DNA of 10,193 bases from an uncultured Gemmatimonadaceae bacterium (lineage in GTDB: Bacteria > Gemmatimonadota > Gemmatimonadetes > Gemmatimonadales > Gemmatimonadaceae), in the NCBI GenBank assembly GCA_955652635.1, contig CATPBN010000258.1, positions 1-10,193 on the forward strand. Direction: 5' to 3'. A model generated the notes under the pieces. That model made no database searches, was not told where the DNA came from, and saw only the letters and a program-made list of their open reading frames with translations. The number at the start of each line of letters is the position of its first letter. Within the stretch, counting starts at the first letter, position 1. Shown piece by piece: positions 1-6,818 of the stretch. Position numbers and translations under genes: made by a program.

Positions 1-71
1 GTATTTACGGAGATACGAGTAGAGGAGAGACACCCACGGATACTATTGGAGTGTCATCGAGCTTGCAAACC
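1..71. other. Left-edge stretch with no assignable gene
   Basis: This is the DNA downstream of the deacetylase gene stop (72). No start codon with a ribosome binding site, hairpin terminator or recognisable peptide is seen on either strand. It may hold the end of a neighbouring gene beyond the edge. Confidence 0.4.
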
Positions 72-1085
72 TTACCCGATCTTGCGCCGTGCGGAGTAGT
101 CGTGTCCCGGCAGCTGCACGAACCGGCGACGGCGAGTGCGCAACGCATCGAGCGCCTTGCTCGCGTTCGATCTCCACTGTGCCCCGGTGATTATGGTGCA
201 GAAGCGCTCGTAGTCCAGTGGCCCCTCGTGCGGCGCCTTGGTGAAAAGATAGCGCGGAGCTGGCCGGAATCGTTCGAGGTCTATTGGAAAACGCTTGAGA
301 ACCTGCCGCTGCGATGCGAATTCCTGATACATGCGCTTCTTCAGCTCTTTTTCCGCGTCCGTCAGTTGGATCGTTCGCTCTTCGGCGCCGATGAACGGCA
401 GAAAGTTGAACACCCGTCGCGCGCCGCTGAAGTTGTGATACGAGGTCAACTCGAGAACGAGAGGCGTCGGGACGTTGTCGCGGCGCAGGATCCCGCACGC
501 CAGATGCACCGCGAACGCGGTGGCATCGTGATCCGAGTGTCCTCCTTCGTAGGGATGCGTAAGGACAATGTCTGGCCGGACTTCGTCCATCAGATCCGCG
601 ACGTCGAAAACAAGCTCGAGCAGCTGGATGCTCGCTTCGCCATCCACATATCCGAAATCCCGGCATCGATCAGGAGTTATGCCCACGTGCGCTAGTGCGT
701 TCACAACTTCGCGACGTCGAGCGCGCGCGTACTCCTCGCGTGTCTGAAATCCTTTGCTCTGGGCGTATCTCACATCGCGAGGCGCACCGTCGGTGACGTG
801 CGCCACGACGGCATCGGGAAGGCCAGCCAGAAGACCGCCCGCGCCGATTGCCTCGTCATCCGGGTGCGCGACAATCACCAGAGTCGTCGGTAGGGATTTG
901 GCGAACGCCACGCGTTTGGCGAGCCGCTCCATGACGTCCGACGTTATTTCCCTCGGCGCGCGATACCGCGCGTCCTTGTCCGGTGTGATGATCACGCCGG
1001 GGGTCATCGGCAGGTCAGCGGCGGTTGAGTTGATGGCTACGTCGAATCCTGATCGAGCTATCAATTCATTCGTCTGGAATTTCAC
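72..1085 (-). CDS. PIG-L/LmbE-family zinc-dependent deacetylase
   Basis: This gene encodes a probable metal-dependent N-deacetylase of the PIG-L/LmbE family, which removes acetyl groups from N-acetylglucosamine-type conjugates; MshB, BshB and PIG-L are known relatives. Counting from the GTG start preferred here (337 aa), the signature AHPDDE lies at residues 73-78 and the second metal motif HPYEGGHSDHDA at 177-188. In the family, the first His and second Asp of AHPDDE plus a His of the second motif bind zinc, and the first Asp is the general base. About 65 residues precede the catalytic fold, longer than in BshB-type enzymes. The frame extends to a TTG at 1106, but GGAGG (minus strand, 1107-1111) abuts that TTG with no spacer, whereas the GTG at 1085 has GAGGA (1093-1097) 7 nt upstream. 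No signal peptide is seen, so it is probably cytoplasmic. The family call is firm; the substrate is unknown. Confidence 0.88.
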   Translation of the reverse strand: MKFQTNELIARSGFDVAINSTAADLPMTPGVIITPDKDARYRAPREITSDVMERLAKRVAFAKSLPTTLVIVAHPDDEAIGAGGLLAGLPDAVVAHVTDGAPRDVRYAQSKGFQTREEYARARRREVVNALAHVGITPDRCRDFGYVDGEASIQLLELVFDVADLMDEVRPDIVLTHPYEGGHSDHDATAFAVHLACGILRRDNVPTPLVLELTSYHNFSGARRVFNFLPFIGAEERTIQLTDAEKELKKRMYQEFASQRQVLKRFPIDLERFRPAPRYLFTKAPHEGPLDYERFCTIITGAQWRSNASKALDALRTRRRRFVQLPGHDYSARRKIG

Positions 1086-1092
1086 GCGACCA

Positions 1093-1097
1093 TCCTC
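1093..1097 (-). promoter_or_regulatory. Shine-Dalgarno GAGGA deciding the PIG-L gene start
   Basis: GAGGA on the minus strand lies 7 nt before the GTG at 1085. It favours that start over the TTG at 1106, which touches a GGAGG at 1107-1111 with no spacer. Confidence 0.45.
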
Positions 1098-1123
1098 ACG
1101 CTCCAACCTCCAGCCACATCAAA

Positions 1124-1144
1124 CCTGTAACGCGGACTTACAGG
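1124..1144. repeat. Perfect inverted repeat CCTGTAA-N7-TTACAGG
   Basis: Two perfect 7-bp arms (1124-1130 and 1138-1144) flank a 7-nt GC-rich centre, in the gap between the 111-aa gene stop (1189) and the PIG-L gene start. The arms are AT-containing and no T-run follows on the minus strand, so it is a poor intrinsic terminator. The 14-bp centre-to-centre spacing of the half-sites would suit a dimeric regulator. A further TTACAG occurs at 1182-1187. An operator for the PIG-L gene is possible; a chance repeat cannot be excluded. Confidence 0.4.
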
Positions 1145-1188
1145 GGCCCTCACAAAGCGCAAAAAAGCAATTCACATGCCTTTACAGC

Positions 1189-1524
1189 TCAGCCGCCAGT
1201 CGTTTCCTCGCCGCCATCGCCGGGAACTTCCTCGACCTCGGGTGGGTTGAGGCGGGGCCCATCGTACTTGACGTCGTCAGGACGCTCTCCAGGAGCCCCA
1301 TGCCCGTCGCGCACCGGATCGCTGACGCCGGCAATCGCTCCGCCTCTCAGACTGGCGTTGCCGAGCAGCTTGTGGCCCTGCATTTCCTCGGGACTAATCG
1401 GGTCATCGGCCGCTGCTGCAGTGCTCTCGACCCATTTCGATTTCCACCCAGGACGGCTCTCAGGCTCGTCACGAGCTTTACCGTCCGGTGGCTCTCGACT
1501 GTCGTTCATGTCTCTGTTCGTCAT
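1189..1524 (-). CDS. Small disordered hypothetical protein (111 aa)
   Basis: I do not recognise a family. The product is rich in Gly, Pro, Asp, Glu and Arg, has almost no hydrophobic stretch and ends in an acidic/Gly tail (EEVPGDGGEETTGG), so it should be soluble and largely disordered. No signal peptide, Cys motif or membrane segment is visible. The ATG at 1524 is supported by a good Shine-Dalgarno, GGGGAG, ending 6 nt upstream; an in-frame ATG five codons later is a weaker alternative. It sits between the DinB-like gene (130 bp upstream) and the PIG-L gene (about 100 bp downstream), all on one strand. A long overlapping plus-strand frame exists here, but it lacks a comparable ribosome binding site and family similarity. 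It may be a lineage-specific stress or scaffold-type protein, but no function can be assigned. Confidence 0.6.
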   Translation of the reverse strand: MTNRDMNDSREPPDGKARDEPESRPGWKSKWVESTAAAADDPISPEEMQGHKLLGNASLRGGAIAGVSDPVRDGHGAPGERPDDVKYDGPRLNPPEVEEVPGDGGEETTGG

Positions 1525-1556
1525 TCGACGCTCCCCGCGCGATACATATGGACAAA

Positions 1557-1574
1557 CCTCGGTTGGCTCCGAGG
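1557..1574 (-). terminator. Possible weak hairpin terminator after the DinB-like gene
   Basis: On the minus strand, CCTCGG-AGCCAA-CCGAGG forms a perfect 6-bp GC-rich stem with a 6-nt loop, followed at once by TTTGT. It lies 80-100 nt after the DinB-like stop (1655) and about 33 nt before the 111-aa gene start. The T-run is short, so it may instead be a hairpin in the leader of the 111-aa gene. Confidence 0.35.
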
Positions 1575-1599
1575 AGTTCCATCTCAGGAGGCATACGCC

Positions 1600-1710
1600 A
1601 TGCCGGTTGTAACGACAAAATTCGATCCAGCTTCAGAAAAGGGAGGCAGTCTGCTCAGCGTTTGCGGGTGGCTGCGGGTGCGCCTCGCGCGAATGCTATG
1701 TAGTCAGTAG
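1600..1710 (+). CDS. Candidate small ORF (36 aa), antisense to the DinB-like 3' end
   Basis: A plus-strand ORF begins at an ATG preceded by a perfect AGGAGG (1586-1591) with an 8-nt spacer, the ideal arrangement. The product has 36 residues, starts MPVVTTKFDP and has a short basic, mildly amphipathic C-terminal part containing two cysteines. It resembles no family I know. Its last ~56 bp overlap the end of the convergent DinB-like gene. The ribosome binding site is the only support; it could be accidental sequence. Confidence 0.22.
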   Translation: MPVVTTKFDPASEKGGSLLSVCGWLRVRLARMLCSQ

Positions 1711-2131
1711 GGATGGGCGTGTCGCCGGCGGCGCGCACCGAGGCAGCGATCTGACCGCGGTGATAAGCGCCATGCAGCGCCACATGTGTGAGGATGTCTT
1801 CCAACGTCGAGGTGTACTCGTCACCCGCGCTGTTCCGATATGTAATCGCACGCTGCGTCGTCTCCGTGGTGAGATCGGATACGAGCTTCTGATACGCGGA
1901 TCCATTCTCGGCGGCAAGCCGCTCGGATTCATCGACCGTAAGGGTCGGCCACACCACGAGCTTCGGCGTGGTGCCGCTGATGCGTGAAAGCCATACGTGT
2001 TCCGAGCCAAGTATGTGCGCGTAAAGATCCTGATCTTTCTTCAAAACGCTGTGCGCGGCGCGAAGACTCTCAAGGACTCTGGCATCTGCCCATTTCAGGT
2101 GCTGGAACACCTTGATGAAGTGATCTCTCAT
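1655..2131 (-). CDS. DinB/YfiT-like four-helix metalloprotein
   Basis: This 158-aa protein matches the DinB/YfiT superfamily in length and layout: an N-terminal helix with a short aromatic motif (HLKWADARVLESL, 11-23), a second helix with SEHVW and a late helix with HVALHGAYHRGQI (116-128). The presumed metal triad is H45, H120 and H124, matching the usual one-His plus HxxxH arrangement. Known members include thiol-S-transferases (bacillithiol or mycothiol type) and damage-induced proteins, but most are uncharacterised, so the reaction is unknown. No signal peptide is seen, so it is cytoplasmic. The ATG overlaps the stop of the upstream PAP2 gene as ATGA, with GGAG only 3 nt before it, which suggests translational coupling. 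The C-terminus ends in a short basic tail after a conserved-looking DYIAFARG. Confidence 0.85.
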   Translation of the reverse strand: MRDHFIKVFQHLKWADARVLESLRAAHSVLKKDQDLYAHILGSEHVWLSRISGTTPKLVVWPTLTVDESERLAAENGSAYQKLVSDLTTETTQRAITYRNSAGDEYTSTLEDILTHVALHGAYHRGQIAASVRAAGDTPIPTDYIAFARGAPAATRKR

Positions 2132-2745
2132 TTGCTCCGGATGGTGCTCGGGTCAGCGATAGTCTCTGGAGAGCGGGCTGCAAGCCGCCACCGGATCAAC
2201 AACGCGAAAAACGCATTAAGCCAGTTCCGAAGAGGGGATGACTCGCTGAGCAACGCGATCCCTATGCTGGTCAGCGTGCCCAACATCGCTCCTCCCAACA
2301 CATCGGTCGGATAATGCGCGCCGACGAATACTCGCGCGAAGGCCAGAATGAGAGCAATCAACAGGAGGACTGACCCGGCGCGACGGTTGTATCGCCAGAC
2401 AAGAACCGCCACTGCAAACCCAAGCGTCGCGTGATCGCTCGGGAATGATGTGTCCGCCGTCGGAGAGATCAGCAGGTTGACTTGATGAGTCAGATAAGGG
2501 CGCGGCCGGGGGAGAGCCATACCGATTAGCTGTCCAATCCCCAAAGCTACGAGCGCGGACACGCCCGCCAGAAACGCGGCACGTTGATTCGTCGGCCTCC
2601 ATGTCAGCCAGAGTCCCACCAACGCAAGGGCGAACACGACGGGAAGGAACTTCGCGCACGCAACCACGATTGCATCTACTGCCGGATTGCGACCGGCCAA
2701 TCCGTTGATGGCTCGAAACAGATCGTAGTCGGGGGAGCCACTCAT
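2128..2745 (-). CDS. bcrC: BcrC-type undecaprenyl-diphosphate phosphatase (PAP2)
   Basis: This integral membrane phosphatase probably converts undecaprenyl diphosphate to undecaprenyl phosphate, recycling the lipid carrier for peptidoglycan and other envelope polymers. From the ATG at 2745 it has 205 aa. The opening YDLFRAINGLAGRNPAVDAI resembles the N-terminus of Bacillus BcrC as I remember it. The PAP2 motifs are RPRP with the key RP at 82-83, SFPSDH with PSDH at 102-105 (catalytic His 105), and ARVFVGAHYPTDV with R138, H144 and D148. The Lys of the classical KX6RP motif is absent, as in BcrC-type enzymes. Four to six hydrophobic helices are visible. A start at 2778 is possible, but the ATG at 2745 overlaps the TGA of the propeller gene as ATGA, the same junction used by the next gene. 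It is likely co-translated with both neighbours. Confidence 0.85.
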   Translation of the reverse strand: MSGSPDYDLFRAINGLAGRNPAVDAIVVACAKFLPVVFALALVGLWLTWRPTNQRAAFLAGVSALVALGIGQLIGMALPRPRPYLTHQVNLLISPTADTSFPSDHATLGFAVAVLVWRYNRRAGSVLLLIALILAFARVFVGAHYPTDVLGGAMLGTLTSIGIALLSESSPLRNWLNAFFALLIRWRLAARSPETIADPSTIRSK

Positions 2746-5700
2746 TTCATTATCTCGACCGGGCGTCCGATCGTCCATGGAATCTTCGCCGCGTCGAGAC
2801 CCGCGTTGAGCGCGGGAATGCGGCGTTGCAGCAGTGCGTTGAGCCGCCCCACCTCGCGCTGGAGATCAGACGCTCCAAGCGTCAGCGTCGAACGCTGCAA
2901 CTCCGTAGGCTGAGAAGTCACGTTGCCGATCTCTTCCGCAACGCTGTTGACGCGGTCCTGAATCGAAGGATCTTCCACGCGCTTGTCGTCGCTGGTGGCC
3001 TCTGCCTCCGGGTCACCCCGCAACTTCTTGAGAACGTCGTTTAGCTCCTTCTCGATGGCATCCGCTTGCTTTGAGAGAGTGTCGGGCGCCGTATTGCTCT
3101 TGAGCGCGGTCTTCACGTCGGTGATCTGATCCTTGAGCTGCTCTGCAGTGCGCACCGCAGCCTGCACCGTCGCCTGCAACCTGCCGGTGCTGACGCGCAT
3201 GTCGTACAAGCCGCGATAGTCTCCTTCGTTCATCGGCACGAGAGGATCGGAGCGAACGTCGATCGGCGTTTCGCCCACGGTCGGTGCGCCAGGTCCTCCT
3301 CCCTTCACCGTGAGTCGTGCGGTGTATCGACCCGGCAGCACGAATGGCCCGGACGGATCCCTCTGCCTGAACGCTGGCTCGCCGACCTGATTGGCCGGGC
3401 GGCGCACCGTGTATGGCGGGGCGTTCCGCAAATCCCAGGTCACGCGGTGCATCCCGCGTTTCTTGCTGGCAGTCAGCTCGCGCACGCGTTTTCCGGTTGC
3501 GTCGTAGATGCCAAGCGTGACGTCTCCATCCTTTGGAAGTGAGTCGCGCAGGAAATACGTGACGATCGCGCCGAAGGCCGGATTGGGAGCTGAATACTCA
3601 CGGTCACCGAGAGCGCCTGCGCCGCGAACGCCGCCGGGAACCGAGCTGTTCGGGTTGTATTCCGTCGCCACTTTAACCGGAAATAGATAAGTGCCGATTC
3701 GATTCGCCTCGGCGAGTTTCTCCAGCGGAGTGATGTCGTCGATGATGTAGATGCCGCGCCCATGTGTTCCAATGACAAGATCGCGTTCGCGGGGATGAAC
3801 CACGATGTCGTGTACGGCGACCGTTGGAATGTTGTATTTGAGCTGCGTCCACGAGTTGGGCTGCGCCGAGTAGAACACGCCGAACTCCGTACCGACGAAG
3901 AGAAGATTCGACTCCACAAGATCTTCGCGTATCACCTGGACGGATCCGTTCGTCGGGAGATTTCCGCTGATCGAAGTCCAGTGCGCGCCGTAGTCGGTGC
4001 TCTTCAGGACGTACGGCTTGAAATCGTTGTTCCGATGGTTGTCGAGCGTAGCGTACACTGTTCCCTCGTTGAACCGCGATGCGACAACTCGGCTAACGTA
4101 TGTCTGATCGGGGACGCCGGGGAACTTCGTGATCCTGTTCCACGTCGCCCCGCCATCGCGCGAGACGGAGATCACACCGTCGTCGGTGCCAACATACAAT
4201 AGCCCCTGCCGCGTGGGCGACTCGTCGATCGTGCTGATGTTTCCGTAATCCGCAGTTCCCTGGTGGCGGGCGATCGCATCGCGCGGCCAGATCCTCCCCA
4301 TCACGGGAAGGCTGTCGCGCTTGAGCTGACGCGTAAAGTCGGGGCCAAGCCTCGTCCACGCATCCCCGCGATTCGTGCTCTTGAAGAGATAATTCGCACC
4401 GAAATAGATCGTGTTGTGATCGTACGGCGAGATGAGCATCGGCGAGCTCCAGTTCCACCGATACGGTTTGCCACCAAATTCCGGGATTGGCTTGATGGTT
4501 TTCTGCTCGCCGGTTCTCACATCGTAGCGTACGATGTCACCGCCTTGTGATTCGCCGTACACGGTGTTCGGATCAGCCGGATCGATCTGCGCATAGAATC
4601 CGTCGCCGCCAGTGGTGCGAATCCAGTCGGCATTGGTGATGCCTTGGCGGTTGCGTGTCTGACTCGGCCCACCCCAGCTGCTGTTGTCCTGGAGCCCGCC
4701 GTACACGTAGTAGAACGGCTGCCGCAGGTCCGTGGCGATCGCGTAGTACTGGGAGATCGGAAGATTCGGGACGAAATCCACAGTGCGCCCGCGATCGTGG
4801 CTGATGTAAACCCCGCCATCGCAACCGATGATGAGATGATCGGGATCTGTGGGATCGATCCACATCGCGTGATGATCCGAATGCGCGCCGCTCGCCGTAC
4901 TGCGAAATGTGCGGCCGCCATCGGTCGAGACCTGTAGCGGAACGCCCATGAAGTAAACGCGATCCGGATTGGTGGGATCGACCCGGATCTGCCCCATGTA
5001 CCATGGATAGGAGAATCCTGTCCCCATCTTCTGCCAGCTCGCTCCGTAATCATCGGACCGATAGACGCTTGCCTCTGTGTTTCCGGTTGCAGCGCCGGTG
5101 CCCGTGACTTTTGTCTCAATGGTGGCGTATACGACGTTGGGACTAGATTTACTCACGTCGAGACCGATTCTGCCCACGTCGACTTTCGGCAATCCCTCGG
5201 CGAGTTTCGTCCAGTTGTCACCGCCATCGATGCTCTTCCAAAGTCCGCTGCCCGGCCCGCCACCAACATAGGTGTACGGGCGACGCTCGCGCTGAAACGA
5301 CGCGGCGTATACCACGTTCGGATTCGAGGGATCGAAGATGACGTCGGTGAATCCGGTATGCGTGTCGATGTTCTTGACATTCTTCCACGTGCGCCCGCCG
5401 TCGGTCGTCCTGAATAACCCGCGGTCGCCGCCAGCTCCCCACAGTGGACCCGCCGCTGCCACGAACACGATCTCCGGGTTCGTCGGATGAACGATCACAC
5501 GACCGATGTGCTCGGACTTCTTCAAGCCCATGTTGGCCCAGGTCTTTCCGCCGTTCTCCGACTTGTAAACTCCATCACCCCACGACGAGCTGCGTTGGTT
5601 GTTTGCTTCGCCGGTGCCGACCCAGACGATGTCTGGATTACTGGGCGCGACCGCGATGTCTCCGATCGAGGCTGAGGCCTGATGATCGAAGATCGGCTCC

Positions 5701-6002
5701 CACGTAGTTCCTCCGTTCACAGTCTTCCAAACACCACCCGAGGCGGACGCCACGTAGAAGAACTCGCCTAGTCTCGCGCCGACCTGCGACTTCGGTCCCT
5801 CCGGAACAGCAAAGTCGACGACCCGTCCGCTGGTGACCGCGGGGCCGATCGAGCGCCATGGCAATTCGGCGAGTCGAGCCGAATCCGCATTGAAGGCGGC
5901 TGGAGTCGTCTTGGCATTTGGCGTCGCCTGGGAGAAAGCGCCACCGGGAAGGGACGCGATTAGGATGATCGCGAGAGAAGGGCGCGAGAACGGGTGCGGC
6001 AT
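2742..6002 (-). CDS. Exported Asp-box (BNR/VPS10-like) beta-propeller protein, 1086 aa
   Basis: The N-terminus has a hydrophobic segment (about residues 9-20) and a cleavable-looking end near AFSQA (22-26), indicating export. Residues ~40-755 carry about ten Asp boxes (S/T-x-D/N-x-G-x-x-W/F) near 95, 148, 199, 257, 316, 359, 401, 542, 614 and 668, typical of sialidase/sortilin-type propellers; the number fits two propellers. A GLQDNSSWG motif (436-444) marks the family of long bacterial 'glycosyl hydrolase/VPS10-like' proteins, which mostly lack demonstrated enzyme activity. Residues ~812-905 resemble a FlgD-type Ig-like fold (VTLGIYDATGKRVREL at 828-843), and ~925-1065 are charged, heptad-like and probably coiled coil. 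No catalytic sialidase Arg triad could be assigned. No Shine-Dalgarno is seen; the leader is pyrimidine-rich. The stop overlaps the start of the BcrC-type gene. An envelope or extracellular binding or hydrolytic role is inferred. Confidence 0.85.
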   Translation of the reverse strand: MPHPFSRPSLAIILIASLPGGAFSQATPNAKTTPAAFNADSARLAELPWRSIGPAVTSGRVVDFAVPEGPKSQVGARLGEFFYVASASGGVWKTVNGGTTWEPIFDHQASASIGDIAVAPSNPDIVWVGTGEANNQRSSSWGDGVYKSENGGKTWANMGLKKSEHIGRVIVHPTNPEIVFVAAAGPLWGAGGDRGLFRTTDGGRTWKNVKNIDTHTGFTDVIFDPSNPNVVYAASFQRERRPYTYVGGGPGSGLWKSIDGGDNWTKLAEGLPKVDVGRIGLDVSKSSPNVVYATIETKVTGTGAATGNTEASVYRSDDYGASWQKMGTGFSYPWYMGQIRVDPTNPDRVYFMGVPLQVSTDGGRTFRSTASGAHSDHHAMWIDPTDPDHLIIGCDGGVYISHDRGRTVDFVPNLPISQYYAIATDLRQPFYYVYGGLQDNSSWGGPSQTRNRQGITNADWIRTTGGDGFYAQIDPADPNTVYGESQGGDIVRYDVRTGEQKTIKPIPEFGGKPYRWNWSSPMLISPYDHNTIYFGANYLFKSTNRGDAWTRLGPDFTRQLKRDSLPVMGRIWPRDAIARHQGTADYGNISTIDESPTRQGLLYVGTDDGVISVSRDGGATWNRITKFPGVPDQTYVSRVVASRFNEGTVYATLDNHRNNDFKPYVLKSTDYGAHWTSISGNLPTNGSVQVIREDLVESNLLFVGTEFGVFYSAQPNSWTQLKYNIPTVAVHDIVVHPRERDLVIGTHGRGIYIIDDITPLEKLAEANRIGTYLFPVKVATEYNPNSSVPGGVRGAGALGDREYSAPNPAFGAIVTYFLRDSLPKDGDVTLGIYDATGKRVRELTASKKRGMHRVTWDLRNAPPYTVRRPANQVGEPAFRQRDPSGPFVLPGRYTARLTVKGGGPGAPTVGETPIDVRSDPLVPMNEGDYRGLYDMRVSTGRLQATVQAAVRTAEQLKDQITDVKTALKSNTAPDTLSKQADAIEKELNDVLKKLRGDPEAEATSDDKRVEDPSIQDRVNSVAEEIGNVTSQPTELQRSTLTLGASDLQREVGRLNALLQRRIPALNAGLDAAKIPWTIGRPVEIMK

Positions 6003-6030
6003 TGGTTAGCGGAGTGAAGAGAGACGGATA

Positions 6031-6059
6031 ATCTCATTCACCGGAAGTCGATTTGCCAA
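6031..6059 (-). promoter_or_regulatory. Tentative sigma70-type promoter for the propeller operon
   Basis: On the minus strand, TTGGCA (6054-6059) and TGAGAT (6031-6036) are separated by 17 bp, about 30 nt before the propeller ATG. The -35 is good and the -10 poor. It lies in the 111-bp divergent gap (6003-6113), the only untranslated DNA between the two genes. Confidence 0.25.
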
Positions 6060-6079
6060 TGCCGACAGACCAGCGTGCC

Positions 6080-6108
6080 TTGCCGCGACCTTTTCCTCTC
6101 TCTACTCT
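6080..6108 (+). promoter_or_regulatory. Possible promoter giving a leaderless PAP2 mRNA
   Basis: TTGCCG (6080-6085), a 17-bp spacer and TACTCT (6103-6108) lie immediately before the ATG at 6114. The normal start of transcription, 6-8 nt after the -10, would fall at or next to the ATG. This fits the absence of any Shine-Dalgarno there. It is a motif reading only. Confidence 0.35.
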
Positions 6109-6113
6109 GAATC

Positions 6114-6818
6114 ATGCGCGCGCACGTCATGGTAGTCGTGGCTGGATGTCTGCTTTCAACCTCGCATAACGCAGCTGCCCAGAACGACTCGGTACCGAGT
6201 TCTGCGCACCGCCTCGCGTGGATCGTACCGGTTGGCATCGCTGCTTCGGCTGCGCTTGATCCGGAAGCGCGGGAGTGGGCACTACAAGGACATAGTCGAT
6301 CTCTGGACCGCTTCGCGAGATCGATGAATCGGCTCGGGACAACCCAGTTCCTCGTGCCGGCGATGGCGATTACCTACATCGGCGCGCTGCTCACAGATCG
6401 CGAACCGCTGGCGCTCGGAACACTCAGCACCGCCGCGGGCTATCTTGCCGCCGATCTCGTGGAATCCGCCCTGAAGCCGATGGTCGGTCGCGAAAGACCG
6501 CACGTCGAAGGCAACTCGCGTCGTTTCCATCCATTCACGGCCAATGGAGACTGGCATTCCTTCCCTTCGGCTCACGTCGCGCACATTGCCTCGATTGCGG
6601 CGGCTGTCTCAGCGCAAACGCATTCGGCGAGTATCTCTGCCTTGGGCGACGTCCTCGTAACTCTTGTGGGGTTGGATCGAATCTACGAAGATCAGCATTG
6701 GACGAGTGATGTCACGGCAACCATCGTGTTGAGCTCGATGGTGAGCGCGGCAACAGTGAGATGGCTCCAATCGCGGACGGCTACCCCGGCGACGGCAATG
6801 TCACCAGCGCCGAAGTAG
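6114..6818 (+). CDS. Secreted/periplasmic PAP2-family phosphatase
   Basis: The 234-aa product is a PAP2 (phosphatidic acid phosphatase type 2) acid phosphatase acting on lipid phosphates or other phosphoesters. A signal sequence (hydrophobic ~5-15, cleavage near NAAAQ at 19-23) suggests periplasmic exposure. All three motifs are intact: KPMVGRERP (K121, R128, P129), SFPSAH (149-154, with H154) and RIYEDQHWTSD (R189, H195 as nucleophile, D199). Hydrophobic stretches near 78-93, 103-118, 155-166 and 204-217 are membrane helix candidates. It differs from the BcrC-type protein in this window by retaining the motif-1 Lys and having a signal peptide, so it is not a simple duplicate. It diverges from the propeller gene, has a pyrimidine-rich start without Shine-Dalgarno, and its last 38 bp overlap the end of the opposing copD-like gene. 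The substrate is unknown. Confidence 0.88.
   Translation: MRAHVMVVVAGCLLSTSHNAAAQNDSVPSSAHRLAWIVPVGIAASAALDPEAREWALQGHSRSLDRFARSMNRLGTTQFLVPAMAITYIGALLTDREPLALGTLSTAAGYLAADLVESALKPMVGRERPHVEGNSRRFHPFTANGDWHSFPSAHVAHIASIAAAVSAQTHSASISALGDVLVTLVGLDRIYEDQHWTSDVTATIVLSSMVSAATVRWLQSRTATPATAMSPAPK

Noticed and set aside
51..695. Plus-strand 214-codon and minus-strand 207-codon frames over the deacetylase
   Set aside because: They are shadows of the PIG-L gene, whose AHPDDE and HSDHDA motifs fix the real frame.
1552..1581. ECF-type promoter GGAACT...GTC on the minus strand before the 111-aa gene
   Set aside because: The distance between the elements is about 22 bp, longer than the 16-18 bp such promoters use.
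754..1710. Long plus-strand frame of 318 codons across the deacetylase 5' end and the 111-aa gene
   Set aside because: Its start has no ribosome binding site, the translation resembles no family and is Ser/Arg-rich as expected of a shadow frame. It runs antisense through two better supported genes. Only its last 36 codons have a separate start signal, reported as a candidate.
2128..2745. Possible inactivation of the BcrC-type phosphatase because the motif-1 Lys is missing
   Set aside because: BcrC-type members naturally lack this Lys; the RP, PSDH and R-H-D residues are all present.
4517..5119. Minus-strand 200-codon frame inside the propeller gene
   Set aside because: It is a shifted frame of the Asp-box repeats; the 1086-codon frame is intact, so no frameshift is implied.
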